Notes: generated from the sequence alone by a model not told the origin. A stretch of DNA of 64,000 bases from Buchnera aphidicola (Rhopalosiphum padi) (GCF_005080845.1 NZ_CP034858.1:579942-643941), one strand, 5' to 3'. Positions 9,395 to 18,974 are shown, counted from the stretch's first letter. Program-made: numbers and translations.

Positions 9395-10525
9395 ATGTTT
9401 AAACTTCCACCTATTAGTTTATATATCCACATTCCTTGGTGTTTAAAAAAATGTGGATATTGTGATTTTTATTCGTATGTTAGCAAAAGTGCGATTCCAG
9501 AAAAAAAATATATTGAGCATTTATTAAAAGATTTAGAAAAAGATTTAAGTTTAATCAATGAAAGAAAAATAAATACTATTTTCATTGGTGGTGGAACACC
9601 TAGTTTACTAAAAAATAGTTCAATAGAAAATTTACTAAAAGAAATAAAAAAAAGAACAAATATTTCTAATAAAACAGAAATTACTATAGAATCAAATCCA
9701 ACAACACTAGAATACAAACGTTTTTTAAATTATAAAAAATCAGGTATCAATCGTTTTTCCATAGGAATTCAAACGTTTAATTCAGATTTGTTAAAAAAAA
9801 TAGAACGTACGTATAATAAAGAAGAGGCAATCTTAGCAATAGAAGAAATAAGTAAAATAAATAAAAATTTTAATCTAGATATTATGTATGGATTACCAAA
9901 TCAATCTTTAAACGATGTATTATTGGATTTAAAATATGCTGTTAAACATAATCCAACACACATATCATGGTATCAATTAACTATAGAACCTAATACTCTT
10001 TTTTATGTAAAAAAATTAAATTTACCTAATGAAAATATGATTTTTAAAATGTTAATACAAGGAGATAAGTTCCTAAAAAAATCAGGATATAAAAAATATG
10101 AAATATCTTCATATTCAAAAATAAACTATGAATGTCAACATAATCTTAATTACTGGAATTTTGGAGATTATATTGGAATAGGTTGTAGTGCTCATGGTAA
10201 AATAACTCAAAAAAATGGAGATATTATTAGAACTGTAAAGAATAAAAATCTAAATGATTTCATAAATGGAAAATATTTAAAATATAAAAATATTATTTTA
10301 AAAAAAGAAAGACCTTTTGAATACTTTATGAATACTTTTAGACTATACAAACCTGTTTTAAAAAAACAATTCCAAGAAAGAACTAATATTGATCCAATTT
10401 ACATAAAAGAAAAAATAAAAAAGGCAATAGAAAAAGGATATATAAAAGATAAGATTGACTTTTGGAATACAACAAATAAGGGAAAAATATTTCTTAATTC
10501 ATTATTAAAAATTTTTTTAGATTAA
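9395..10525 (+). CDS. hemW: Radical SAM heme chaperone HemW (formerly YggW, HemN-like)
   Basis: Radical-SAM family protein that binds heme and hands it to heme enzymes. It lacks the extra cysteine of HemN, so it is not a coproporphyrinogen oxidase. Residues about 13-27 hold the cluster motif PWCLKKCGYCDF (CxxxCxxC). FIGGGTPSLL is the SAM-binding GGGTP motif, and NYWNFGDYIGIGCSAHG is typical of the family. Length is 376 (E. coli 378). With hemC and hemD at 47-49 kb it is one of few haem-related genes in view. Confidence 0.93.
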   Translation: MFKLPPISLYIHIPWCLKKCGYCDFYSYVSKSAIPEKKYIEHLLKDLEKDLSLINERKINTIFIGGGTPSLLKNSSIENLLKEIKKRTNISNKTEITIESNPTTLEYKRFLNYKKSGINRFSIGIQTFNSDLLKKIERTYNKEEAILAIEEISKINKNFNLDIMYGLPNQSLNDVLLDLKYAVKHNPTHISWYQLTIEPNTLFYVKKLNLPNENMIFKMLIQGDKFLKKSGYKKYEISSYSKINYECQHNLNYWNFGDYIGIGCSAHGKITQKNGDIIRTVKNKNLNDFINGKYLKYKNIILKKERPFEYFMNTFRLYKPVLKKQFQERTNIDPIYIKEKIKKAIEKGYIKDKIDFWNTTNKGKIFLNSLLKIFLD

Positions 10526-10533
10526 AAAAATAT

Positions 10534-11253
10534 CTATTTTTTAGATTGAAATATCAAATCAAATATTTCATTTCCTAAAAATTTTGCTTTTTTTTCAAAT
10601 TTTGTTATTAAACGAAATTTAAATCGTTCAATAAACGTTCTTTTTTTTGAAATATTTATATAGTTATCAATATTTTTTATTAAATTTAATATAAAAAAAC
10701 TATATTCTTTCGAGTCAGTAACAATATGTAAGATACCACCAACAGTTAATTTTTTTAAAATTTTTCTTAGAAAAAAATCTTGTATAATTCTTCTTTTATG
10801 ATGTCTTTTTTTATTCCATGGATCTGGAAAAAAAATTTGTACTTTTAATAAAGTATAATCTAAAATCATATTATCAATTACTTCAATTGCATCATGATAG
10901 ATAATTTTTATATTACTAATTCCAGAAAAATGTGCTAAACGTAGACAAGAACCTATTCCTGGTTTATACACTTCTATTCCTAAAAAATTTTTATCTGGGA
11001 AATTAATGGCTGTTTCAACTAAAGAGCTACCTGATCCAAAACCAATTTCTAAAATAATAGGGGCACTATTTTTAAAAATAGATGTAAAATTTAATGGTTC
11101 TGATTTAAAATCAATACCAATTGATGACCAATATTTTTTAATTGCCTCTGATTGAGACTTAGTAATTCGACCTTTTCGACAAACAAAACTGCGGATTTGA
11201 CGTAAAAAAGTACCATTGCAATTATATTGAGGTGTGATAATATTATTTTTCAT
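10534..11253 (-). CDS. trmB: tRNA (guanine-N7-)-methyltransferase TrmB
   Basis: Methylates G46 in the variable loop of tRNAs. At 239 residues it equals the E. coli length. The SAM-binding motif ILEIGFGSGSSLVE and the family signature FFPDPWNKKRHHKRR are plain. It converges on hemW with an 8-nt gap and is divergent from mutY. The start ATG at 11253 matches the family N-terminus. Confidence 0.94.
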   Translation of the reverse strand: MKNNIITPQYNCNGTFLRQIRSFVCRKGRITKSQSEAIKKYWSSIGIDFKSEPLNFTSIFKNSAPIILEIGFGSGSSLVETAINFPDKNFLGIEVYKPGIGSCLRLAHFSGISNIKIIYHDAIEVIDNMILDYTLLKVQIFFPDPWNKKRHHKRRIIQDFFLRKILKKLTVGGILHIVTDSKEYSFFILNLIKNIDNYINISKKRTFIERFKFRLITKFEKKAKFLGNEIFDLIFQSKK

Positions 11254-11359
11254 ATTTAGTTATACTTTTTTTAAAAAATAAAAAATATTAAGATGATTAT
11301 ATCTTATTTTTTTTAAATACATGCAAATTACTTTTCAAAAATTAAAAAAATTTTATAAA

Positions 11360-12403
11360 ATGACAATATATGTTTTTTCGCAATTAATTCTTAATTGGTA
11401 TCATATAAATGGAAGAAAAAATCTTCCGTGGAAACAAGACAAAAATTTATATAAAATTTGGATATCAGAAATAATGTTACAACAAACAACTGTAAAAACA
11501 GTAATTCCATATTTTAAAAAATTTATGTTAAGATTTCCAAATATACAATCTTTAAACAATAGTAAGTTAGATGATATCTTATGCCTATGGAGTGGACTAG
11601 GATATTATAAAAGAGCAGAAAACATTTATAAAACAGCAAAAATTATTAAAGAAAAATATCAAGAAAAATTTCCAACACAGTTTTTAGAATTACTTAAGCT
11701 ACCAGGTATTGGAAGATCTACAGCAGGAGCTATTTTATCTTTGTCATTGAATTATTTTTTTCCTATTTTAGAAGGAAACGTAAAAAGAATTCTAATGAGA
11801 TATTATGGTATCATTGGATATTTAACAGAAAAAAAAATAGAAAAAAAATTATGGAATTTAATTGAATCAATTACTCCAATTAATAATACTGGTAATTTTA
11901 ATCAAGGTATAATGGACATAGGTGCATTACTTTGCACTCCTAAAAATCCACAATGCAATTTATGCCCATTAAAAAAAAAATGCATAGCTTACAAAGAAAA
12001 AAATTGGATTAAATATCCTTTAAAAAAAAATAAAAAAATAAAATTAGAAAAAAAGTCTTGGTTTGTTATTATCAAATATAAAAATAAATTCTGGATAGAA
12101 AAAAATATCGAAAAAAAAATTTGGAATAACTTATTTTGTTTTCCAAATTTTGATACTGAAATGAAAACTATAGAATGGTTAAAAAAAAATAAAATCAATA
12201 CAGATCAAAAAAATGAAAAGATTAAATCTTTTTATCATAAATTTAGTCATTTTACACTGCATATTATTCCAATTTTAGTAAAATTATCTTTTTATAAAAA
12301 TTTTGATGATACTAAAAGAATAGGAGTTTGGTATGATTTACAAAATCCTTGTAATATAGGTATTCCTAAACCAGTTCAGAAAATTTTAAAAATGTTTAAA
12401 TAG
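11360..12403 (+). CDS. mutY: Adenine DNA glycosylase MutY
   Basis: Removes adenine mispaired with 8-oxoguanine. SEIMLQQTT holds the catalytic Glu, [15 protein letters not shown] the helix-hairpin-helix, and [12 protein letters not shown] the catalytic Asp. Four cysteines in [19 protein letters not shown] bind the 4Fe-4S cluster. The C-terminal NUDIX-like domain with [10 protein letters not shown] is kept. A frame opens at 11321, but family alignment favours the ATG at 11360 (347 residues; E. coli 350). It is retained along with mutL in a genome that has lost much repair. Confidence 0.93.
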   Translation: MTIYVFSQLILNWYHINGRKNLPWKQDKNLYKIWISEIMLQQTTVKTVIPYFKKFMLRFPNIQSLNNSKLDDILCLWSGLGYYKRAENIYKTAKIIKEKYQEKFPTQFLELLKLPGIGRSTAGAILSLSLNYFFPILEGNVKRILMRYYGIIGYLTEKKIEKKLWNLIESITPINNTGNFNQGIMDIGALLCTPKNPQCNLCPLKKKCIAYKEKNWIKYPLKKNKKIKLEKKSWFVIIKYKNKFWIEKNIEKKIWNNLFCFPNFDTEMKTIEWLKKNKINTDQKNEKIKSFYHKFSHFTLHIIPILVKLSFYKNFDDTKRIGVWYDLQNPCNIGIPKPVQKILKMFK

Positions 12404-12428
12404 TTTTTATAAAAAGGTTATAAATACA

Positions 12429-12665
12429 ATGAGTCGTATAATTTTTTGTACTTTTTTACAGAAAAAGTCTGAAGGTCAAGATTATCCTCCTTATCCAGGA
12501 GAATTAGGGAAAAAAATATATAATCAAATATCCAAAGTGGCTTGGAAAGAATGGAAATTACAGCAAACTAAGTTAATTAACGAAGAAAAACTGAATATGT
12601 TTAATCGAAATGATAGAAAAAAAATAGAAGAGTATATGAAGTTATTTTTATTTAAAAATGAATAA
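12429..12665 (+). CDS. yggX: YggX family Fe(II)-trafficking/oxidative protection protein
   Basis: Small protein linked to iron trafficking and protection of labile Fe-S clusters. It opens with [20 protein letters not shown], which has the single conserved Cys7 region, and is followed by [15 protein letters not shown]. It follows mutY by 25 nt, as in E. coli, where the two are neighbours. At 78 residues it is about 13 shorter than E. coli YggX: the tail stops right after the FLFKNE helix. Confidence 0.93.
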   Translation: MSRIIFCTFLQKKSEGQDYPPYPGELGKKIYNQISKVAWKEWKLQQTKLINEEKLNMFNRNDRKKIEEYMKLFLFKNE

Positions 12666-12726
12666 ATATATTTTTCTACATAAATTCAAATTCTTATAAT
12701 TTTTTTATTATTAGCGTATAAAAAAA

Positions 12727-13497
12727 GTGCTTATAATTGATTCTGGTATAGGTGGATTATCTATATTAAATAACATAAAAAAAAATTTTCCTAATATAAA
12801 TTATATTTATATGCTAGATAATGAGGCTTTTCCTTATGGAGAAAAAAAAGAAAAATTTATTGTAGAAAGAAGTATAAAAATAATTAATACAATAAAAAAA
12901 ATTTATCCAATTAAGAAAGTAATAATAGCTTGCAATACAGCAAGCACAATATCTTTGCCTATTTTAAGAAAAAATTTCAATATTCCTATTATTGGAGTAT
13001 TACCTATACTAAAACCAGCTATTGAAATAAAAAAAAATAAAATTGTTGGTTTAATAGCAACTCAAGCTACAGTCAATAGTTCGTATATAAAAAAAATAAT
13101 ATATAAATATTCGCTTAAAAACACTATAAAAATAATAGCCACAAACGAATTGGCAATAATAGCTGAAAAAAAAGTTAGAAAACTATCTGTTTCAAATAAA
13201 AAATTAAAAAAAATTTTTCAATCATGGATTGCTCTTTCAATTCAACCTGATACCATCATACTTGGATGTACTCATTTTTCTTTTCTAAAACAAGAAATTC
13301 AAGAGATGTTTTATAAACCTATTAATTTTATAGATTCAGGGGATGCAATTATTAAGGGAATTAAAAAATATTTTTATCAAGAAAACATAAAAAAAAATGT
13401 TTTTTTATGTTCTAAATATAATAAAAAAATAAAACAACTATTATTTTTTTTAAAAAAGTATAAATTTAAAAAAATTCAAGAAATTAACTTAAATTAA
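12727..13497 (+). CDS. murI: Glutamate racemase, GTG start
   Basis: Makes D-glutamate for peptidoglycan. The first catalytic region is LIIDSGIGGLS, then AFPYGEK, ACNTAST (first catalytic Cys) and GCTHFSFL (second Cys). There is no ATG between the in-frame TAG at 12712 and the first motif; the only standard start is GTG at 12727, which gives 256 residues and removes the short N-terminal arm of E. coli MurI. No Shine-Dalgarno is visible. Its 3' end overlaps the convergent sbcB by 14 nt. Confidence 0.88.
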   Translation: MLIIDSGIGGLSILNNIKKNFPNINYIYMLDNEAFPYGEKKEKFIVERSIKIINTIKKIYPIKKVIIACNTASTISLPILRKNFNIPIIGVLPILKPAIEIKKNKIVGLIATQATVNSSYIKKIIYKYSLKNTIKIIATNELAIIAEKKVRKLSVSNKKLKKIFQSWIALSIQPDTIILGCTHFSFLKQEIQEMFYKPINFIDSGDAIIKGIKKYFYQENIKKNVFLCSKYNKKIKQLLFFLKKYKFKKIQEINLN

Positions 13498-14947
13498 TAT
13501 TTTTATAAAATAATTTTTTATATTTTTTAAAAACATATTTTAATAAATCAGTTAATAAATTAACTTTTTTCATATCATAAGAATAAATCTTTAAAAGAGA
13601 TTCAATGTTGTCTATATATCCTGTTAAGAAAAGTGAGTTTAAAGTTTTTAAACAATAATTAAGCCATTCTTTTTTTTCTTTTTTATTTAATACATTAAAA
13701 AAATTACGTGCTTTATAGCGAAAAAATAATTCTTTTAAACGACTATCTTTAAAATCTAATTTAACATTTTTTAAATAATTTGGTTTAGTTAGACTTATTT
13801 TTTTTATCAAACTTTTATCATGAAAATTAAAAAAAGAATTATAAATTTGTAAATCTACGTTTAAAGAACTTTTATTTTCATTTTTTTTTAATAAAAAATT
13901 CTTAATAAAATTTATTATAAAACAATTTTTTTTTACTAGATCTATTTTTTTATTATAAAAAAAACTTTCTTTAAAATTTAATCGATTCGTATCTTCTTGT
14001 CTAATTGAATTCATAGGTGCTAAAATAGGACAACGATTAAAATATACTAATATTACTCCTAAATCAAATAAATTTTTAATTGAAATATTATCAAAAGATA
14101 CTGTTTTACAAAAAAAAATTAGTTTTTTAATATCTTTAAATAAATCAATTGAAATTAATATATTTTTATTATTTAAATCCCATGACAAGGGTAATATACA
14201 ACTTATATTATTACGTAAAGCTCCAAAACAACTAGAAACATATATCATTGGAGTAAAGTTTTTTAAATCAATTAACTTATATAATTCATTTTTTTTTCTA
14301 AAGTTGAAAAAAAAATCAAATAATTTTGGTTGTTTTCTTTTTATTAATTTTGCCAATTCAATTGTAGCATATACATCCGATGTAGCATCATGAGCATTAC
14401 AATGTGATATATTATTTGCTTTTGTTAAATCTGAAAGTTTGAAAACAGGTGAGCCAAATTCATTTTTAGGCCATTTTATACCATTTGGTCTCAAAGAATA
14501 ACATGCTCTAACAATATTTAGCAAATCCCAGCGAGAGTTGTTATTTTTCCAACTCCACTCATAAGGATCTAAAAAATTACGATAAAATATGTTTCTTGTA
14601 ATTTCATCATCAAAACAAATATTATTATAACCTATTATACAAGTATTAGGTTTAAGAAAAATATTATGTATTTTTTTAGAAAATTCATATTCATTAACAC
14701 CATTTTTCTCTGTATATTCAGGGGTAATTCCTGTGATTAAAATTGAAAAAGGATCAGGAAAATAATCGTCTGATGGAAAACAATAAAAACATTTCGGTTT
14801 TTCAATAATATTTAAATTTGCATCTGTTCTAATCGAAGAAAATTGAGCTGGTTTATCTAAAGACGTATGTATTCCAAAAGTTTCATAATCATAAAATAAG
14901 AAATTAATTTCATTTCTTTTTAAAAAATTTTTCATATTTTTTTTCAT
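13484..14947 (-). CDS. sbcB: Exodeoxyribonuclease I
   Basis: 3'-5' exonuclease specific for single-stranded DNA, used in mismatch repair and recombination. The DEDDh fold is clear: FLFYDYETFG holds the first acidic pair, IIGYNNICFDDEI the second, and HCNAHDATSDVYATIELA the His/Asp site. SH3-like and helical C-terminal regions follow. Length is 487 (E. coli 475), with Lys/Asn/Ile-rich divergence in the C-terminal half. The start may be 14947 or the ATG four codons later. tmaR is divergent, as expected from the E. coli yeeX-sbcB neighbourhood. Confidence 0.92.
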   Translation of the reverse strand: MKKNMKNFLKRNEINFLFYDYETFGIHTSLDKPAQFSSIRTDANLNIIEKPKCFYCFPSDDYFPDPFSILITGITPEYTEKNGVNEYEFSKKIHNIFLKPNTCIIGYNNICFDDEITRNIFYRNFLDPYEWSWKNNNSRWDLLNIVRACYSLRPNGIKWPKNEFGSPVFKLSDLTKANNISHCNAHDATSDVYATIELAKLIKRKQPKLFDFFFNFRKKNELYKLIDLKNFTPMIYVSSCFGALRNNISCILPLSWDLNNKNILISIDLFKDIKKLIFFCKTVSFDNISIKNLFDLGVILVYFNRCPILAPMNSIRQEDTNRLNFKESFFYNKKIDLVKKNCFIINFIKNFLLKKNENKSSLNVDLQIYNSFFNFHDKSLIKKISLTKPNYLKNVKLDFKDSRLKELFFRYKARNFFNVLNKKEKKEWLNYCLKTLNSLFLTGYIDNIESLLKIYSYDMKKVNLLTDLLKYVFKKYKKLFYKNINLS

Positions 14948-15033
14948 TTTTAATTTTAATAAATAAAAACTGTTAAACTCCTAAAATACTGTTAAAAAAC
15001 ATTAAATATAACTATAAAAGGTTTTTAAACATA

Positions 15034-15339
15034 ATGAATACAAAAAAAACATTTAAAAGCGTATTAGAATTTGTACATAAATTTAGAAGAAAAAATAAAA
15101 TAAAAAGAGAAATATCTGATATTGAAAAAAAAATTAGAGATAATCAAAAAAGAATATTATTACTTGATAATCTGAATCAGTATATTACACCAGATATGAA
15201 CTATGAAGAAATTAAAAAAATAATTTTTATGATGAAAAATGATTACGAAGATAGAATAGATGACTACGTTGTAAAGAATGCTGAACTTTCAAAGGAAAAA
15301 AGGAGCTTATCAAAAGAATTAAAGTTAATTATTGATTAA
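15034..15339 (+). CDS. tmaR: TmaR (YeeX), polar organiser of PTS enzyme I
   Basis: Small coiled-coil protein of the UPF0265 family. In E. coli TmaR holds PTS enzyme I at the cell pole and tunes sugar uptake. The match to E. coli YeeX is nearly continuous: [54 protein letters not shown]. Length is 101 (E. coli 109), with a shorter tail. Keeping it makes sense beside a functional mannitol PTS (mtlA at 29-31 kb), but that link is inferred. Confidence 0.9.
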   Translation: MNTKKTFKSVLEFVHKFRRKNKIKREISDIEKKIRDNQKRILLLDNLNQYITPDMNYEEIKKIIFMMKNDYEDRIDDYVVKNAELSKEKRSLSKELKLIID

Positions 15340-15358
15340 AAAAAATTAAAAATTTTTT

Positions 15359-15431
15359 CTCCCCTGACTGGACTCGAACCAGTGACATACGGATTAACAG
15401 TCCGCCGTTCTACCAACTGAACTACAGAGGA
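15359..15431 (-). tRNA. asnT: tRNA-Asn (anticodon GTT)
   Basis: Close match to E. coli tRNA-Asn, with the anticodon loop reading CTGTTAA. The acceptor stem CCTCTG pairs with CAGGGG through one G-U pair. CCA is not encoded, so the 3' end needs the CCA-adding enzyme. Confidence 0.96.
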
Positions 15432-15442
15432 ATACAAATATA

Positions 15443-15471
15443 TATATACCAAAAAATTTTACATATGTCAA
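15443..15471 (-). promoter_or_regulatory. Sigma-70 promoter of tRNA-Asn
   Basis: On the minus strand, a consensus TTGACA (15471-15466), a 17-bp spacer and TATATA (15448-15443) place the start point a few bases before the tRNA. It is the best promoter match seen in the window. Confidence 0.7.
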
Positions 15472-15547
15472 ATAGATATAAAATAAAAAAATTAACTTTA
15501 AAAAAAATGAAAAGAACTATAGATTATTAGAAGAAATTGATTTATAG

Positions 15548-15553
15548 TATAAT
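15548..15553 (+). promoter_or_regulatory. Likely -10 box of tRNA-Ile2
   Basis: A consensus TATAAT lies 11 nt before the tRNA. No convincing -35 hexamer is present at the normal distance. Confidence 0.45.
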
Positions 15554-15564
15554 CATAAATATAT

Positions 15565-15637
15565 GGCCCTTTAGCTCAGTGGTCAGAGCAGGCGACTCAT
15601 AATCGCTTGGTCGCTGGTTCAAATCCAGCAAGGGCCA
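15565..15637 (+). tRNA. ileX: tRNA-Ile2 (anticodon CAT, lysidine type)
   Basis: The body is almost identical to E. coli tRNA-Ile(CAU), including the GGCGACTCATAATCGC arm. It is therefore the AUA-reading isoleucine tRNA, whose C34 must be changed to lysidine by TilS, and not a methionine tRNA. CCA is not encoded. AUA is a very common codon in this A+T-rich genome, so the tRNA matters here. Confidence 0.93.
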
Positions 15638-15699
15638 TTAAAATAAAAACCTTTAATCTTAATTAAAAATTTTCAGTAATAATAAGGATTAAAAAATTT

Positions 15700-16358
15700 A
15701 TGGAATGGAAAAAAGAATTCATTGAATTTCTTTTAAAAAAAAAGTCTTGAATTTCGGAAAATTTATATTAAAATCTGGACGAAAGAGTCCTTATTTTTTT
15801 AATTCAGGCCTATTATCTACAGGAGAAGATATTGCTAAAATTGGTTTTTTTTATGCACGAGCTATAATTGATTTAAATATTAAATTTGATGTATTATTCG
15901 GTACTGCCTATAAAGGCATTCCAATCGTAGTTGCAACTTCTATAGCACTAAAAAATCAATATCATTTAGATATTCCATATTCTTTTAATAGAAAAGAAGA
16001 AAAAAAATATGGAGAAAAAGGGTGTTTTGTAGGAGTAAACATAAAAAATAAAAAAATTATTATTTTAGATGATGTTATTACATCAGGAATATCAATTAAT
16101 CACGCAATTAAAATAGTTGAAAAAGAAGAGGCCGAAATATCTTCAATTTTTGTTTTGTTGGATCGAAAAGAAAAAAAAGACAATAACTTATATACAAAAA
16201 ATAGTTCTCAAGATAAAAAAATTTGTAAAATCAATTCAATAATTACGATTGACGATTTTATATTTTATCTTTCAGAACAAAAAAAATTAAAAAAATACGC
16301 ACGTAAATTAATTGAATATCGTAAAGAATGTACTTCTCCTTTGCGGGAATATAAGTAA
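15700..16358 (+). pseudogene. pyrE: Orotate phosphoribosyltransferase, frameshifted at an A9 run near the start
   Basis: Adds PRPP to orotate in pyrimidine synthesis. The ATG at 15700 starts MEWKKEFIEFLLKK, matching E. coli PyrE, then hits a TGA at 15748. The remainder, with NFGKFILKSGRKSPYFFN, the PRPP loop IIILDDVITSG and all later motifs, is in another frame. The break is the A9 run at 15735-15743: A10 restores a 219-residue protein (E. coli 213) aligned through the junction. A TTG at 15747 is the only initiation option in the main frame and would drop the N-terminal helix. An AAGGA lies 12 nt before the ATG. Confidence 0.87.
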
Positions 16359-16393
16359 AAAATACAATATTTCTATCTTTTTTATGTTGTCTG

Positions 16394-16855
16394 TTAATAA
16401 AGTCCCGAATGACCAAATCCCTTCTCAAAACGTGAAGTTTTTTCAAAATTCTCAACAATAGAAAATGTAGGTCTAATAATTGGAACAAATATTATTTGAG
16501 CAATCCTATCATAGGGATTAATAAAAAAATTATTTTTACTACGATTCCAAATAGATAGCATTAGTTCGCCTTGATAATCGGAATCAATTAAACCAGTCAA
16601 GTTACCTAGAACAATTCCATTTTTATGACCTAATCCAGAACGAGGCAAAATTAAAGCCGTAATATAAGGATTATCAATATATATTGCTATTCCAGTTGAA
16701 ACTAAAATTACCTTTTTAGAAGGTAAAATTATTTTTTTCTTTATACTTGCTCTAAGATCTAAGGCAGAAGATCCTGGTGTTGCATATTGAGGTAATAATG
16801 AATGACTATTTTTTTTTATATTAGAATCTAAAATTTTAATTTTAATATTGTTCAT
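16394..16855 (-). CDS. dut: dUTP pyrophosphatase
   Basis: Hydrolyses dUTP to dUMP, keeping uracil out of DNA and feeding thymidylate synthesis. All five trimeric dUTPase motifs are visible: GSSALDLRA, the PRSGLG region, GNLTGLIDSDYQGE with the catalytic Asp, the DRIAQ region, and the C-terminal RFEKGFGHSG that closes over the substrate. It has 153 residues (E. coli 151). It converges on pyrE, which is beside dut in E. coli too. Confidence 0.95.
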   Translation of the reverse strand: MNNIKIKILDSNIKKNSHSLLPQYATPGSSALDLRASIKKKIILPSKKVILVSTGIAIYIDNPYITALILPRSGLGHKNGIVLGNLTGLIDSDYQGELMLSIWNRSKNNFFINPYDRIAQIIFVPIIRPTFSIVENFEKTSRFEKGFGHSGLY

Positions 16856-16912
16856 AAACTTTTTTTCGTAAAAATTATTAATATCATTGTATTTTTTCTT
16901 GCTATAAAAATT

Positions 16913-17674
16913 TTATGATGAAGCTAAAAAACCTGGATTTATCAAACATGAACGATTATAAGAAGAAGATAAAGAATAATTCAATTCTCCTCCATTCCAT
17001 GTTTTAATCTTTCCACCTGCTGCAGTAATAATGGCATGACCAGCTGCCGTATCCCAAATAAACGTATTCCCGAATCTTGGATAAATTTGTGCTTTTCCTT
17101 CTGCAATATAGCAGAATTTTAATGAAGAACCTAATTTTTTTATTTTATAACTGTTATTTGTTTGATTTAAAAAATTATCTAATTCTTTATCAGGATGTGA
17201 ACGACTCGTTACTAATAATGGTTTTTTTGACTGTGTAACAAATATTTTTTTTTTATACCCTTTTTTTTTATTTTCTTTCCAAGCTTCATTATTGAAAGAA
17301 GAATATAAAATTTTAAAAAAAGGAGCGTATATTACGCCTAAAACAGGTATACCTTTTTTAATCAAACTAATATTTACTGTAAATTCCCCATTTTTTTTTA
17401 AAAACTCTTTAGTTCCGTCTAATGGATCAACTAACCAATAGGTATCCCAATTTTTATGATCTTTAAAATTATGAGATCCTTCTTCAGATAGGACAGGAAT
17501 TTTTGGAAAGATAGAAAGAAGTCCCTTCTTAATAAGATTATTTGCTTCATAATCAGCATTGGTTATAGGAGTATTATCTGATTTATAAAAAATATTTACT
17601 GATTTCTTAGAAAGATAACAATTCATTATGGCAGAACCAGCTATTTGTGCTAGTTCACAAATTTTTTCTAACAT
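16913..17674 (-). CDS. cysQ: 3'(2'),5'-bisphosphate nucleotidase CysQ
   Basis: Degrades adenosine 3',5'-bisphosphate (PAP) left by sulfate assimilation and by ACP loading. It belongs to the inositol monophosphatase-like Mg/Li-sensitive family: DPLDGTKEF is the first metal site, LSEEGSH precedes it, and WDTAAGHAII is the second signature. Length is 253 (E. coli 246). It fits with cysteine synthesis in Buchnera (family knowledge). It lies 41 nt after rplI's start and could be separately transcribed or read with the ribosomal genes. Confidence 0.94.
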   Translation of the reverse strand: MLEKICELAQIAGSAIMNCYLSKKSVNIFYKSDNTPITNADYEANNLIKKGLLSIFPKIPVLSEEGSHNFKDHKNWDTYWLVDPLDGTKEFLKKNGEFTVNISLIKKGIPVLGVIYAPFFKILYSSFNNEAWKENKKKGYKKKIFVTQSKKPLLVTSRSHPDKELDNFLNQTNNSYKIKKLGSSLKFCYIAEGKAQIYPRFGNTFIWDTAAGHAIITAAGGKIKTWNGGELNYSLSSSYNRSCLINPGFLASS

Positions 17675-17715
17675 TTAACACCATATCTATATATTAAATT
17701 TATGTTTAAAAAAAA

Positions 17716-18168
17716 TTATTTTTTTGCAACAATATTCACTATAAAGTGTTCATGTACTTCATTATGTGGTTGAAAAATAATTTTATGCTCTCCTACTTGA
17801 CGTAATACTCCATTTGGCAATTTAATTTCTTTTTTGTTAACTTTAATACCCAATAAAGTCATTTCTTTTATAATATTTCTAATTCCTATAGAACCAAATA
17901 TCTTACCTTCTTTGCCAACTTTAGATGAAATTATTATAGATTTGATTTGCTTTATTTTTTCAGCACGAGATTGAGCAATAAGTAATTTGCTAATATTTTC
18001 TTTTTCTAATTCAATACGCTGAGCTTCAAAAGATTCAATATTTTTTTTATTAGCTAAAATCGCCTTTCCTTTAGGAATTAAAAAATTTCTAGCATAGCCA
18101 GATTTTACATGAACAATTGTACCAGAATCACCTAGTTTTTTTATTTTTAATAAAAGAATCACTTCCAT
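17716..18168 (-). CDS. rplI: 50S ribosomal protein L9
   Basis: Binds 23S rRNA near the L1 stalk. The N-terminal domain GDSGTIVHVKSGYARNFLIP is the L9 signature; a long connecting helix and C-terminal domain follow. At 150 residues it equals E. coli (149). It is last in the rpsF-rpsR-rplI operon, with 60 nt after rpsR. The C-terminal region is diverged but complete. Confidence 0.96.
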   Translation of the reverse strand: MEVILLLKIKKLGDSGTIVHVKSGYARNFLIPKGKAILANKKNIESFEAQRIELEKENISKLLIAQSRAEKIKQIKSIIISSKVGKEGKIFGSIGIRNIIKEMTLLGIKVNKKEIKLPNGVLRQVGEHKIIFQPHNEVHEHFIVNIVAKK

Positions 18169-18228
18169 TATTTATTGTTCTCTCTTATGTTTTCTCTCTT
18201 TATTTAATGATTTGATAAAATTTATCTT

Positions 18229-18459
<231 letters not shown>

Positions 18460-18568
18460 TTAGATATCCTCTAAAATAAAAAAATATTTTTACTTTTTAA
18501 TAAAGTTTAGCTAAAATCTTTTTATAAAAAATCAAATAAAAAAAACTTATGTCTTTATAACTAAATCA

Positions 18569-18910
18569 CTACTTTTTATCTTTTTTTTCTTCTTTTAACT
18601 TCATAACTGGTGATACTTCACTTATTGCTTTTTTTACAGATATAATAATATTTCTAATAATTGCATTATTGAAACGAAAATCTGTTTCTAACAGACTAAT
18701 AGTATTAGGAGAAGTTTCTATATTTAGAAGAATATAATGTGCTTTATGTAATTTGTTAATAGGATAAGATAATTGTCGTCTACCCCAATCTTCTAAACGA
18801 TGTATAACTCCAAAGTTATCATGGATAATTTTTTTATATTTTTCGATTATTATAGAAACTTTTTCACTGTAGTCTGGATGAATCATAAAAATTATTTCAT
18901 AGTGACGCAT
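18569..18910 (-). CDS. rpsF: 30S ribosomal protein S6
   Basis: Platform protein that forms a dimer with S18. [34 protein letters not shown] and the FRFNNAIIR strand are S6 hallmarks. At 113 residues it has lost the acidic tail of E. coli S6 (131+). A good Shine-Dalgarno (AAGGAG) lies about 10 nt before the ATG. It heads the three-gene ribosomal operon. Confidence 0.96.
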   Translation of the reverse strand: MRHYEIIFMIHPDYSEKVSIIIEKYKKIIHDNFGVIHRLEDWGRRQLSYPINKLHKAHYILLNIETSPNTISLLETDFRFNNAIIRNIIISVKKAISEVSPVMKLKEEKKDKK

Positions 18911-18938
18911 TTAAAAATGCTCCTTGTGGATTTTTTTA

Positions 18939-18974
18939 GCTTCCTTATTATTTATAGCTATTTTCCAAGGAAGC
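18939..18974 (-). promoter_or_regulatory. Stem-loop in the rpsF leader
   Basis: GCTTCCTT (minus strand, 18974-18967) pairs perfectly with AAGGAAGC (18946-18939) around a 20-nt loop, between the rnr stop and the rpsF start. It is not followed by a T run on the minus strand, so a simple terminator is unlikely. In E. coli the S6-S18 complex represses its own mRNA at a leader hairpin in this position; a similar role here is inference. Confidence 0.4.

Noticed and set aside
15565..15637. Calling the CAT-anticodon tRNA an elongator or initiator Met tRNA
   Set aside because: The anticodon-arm and acceptor sequence match tRNA-Ile2, not Met tRNAs.
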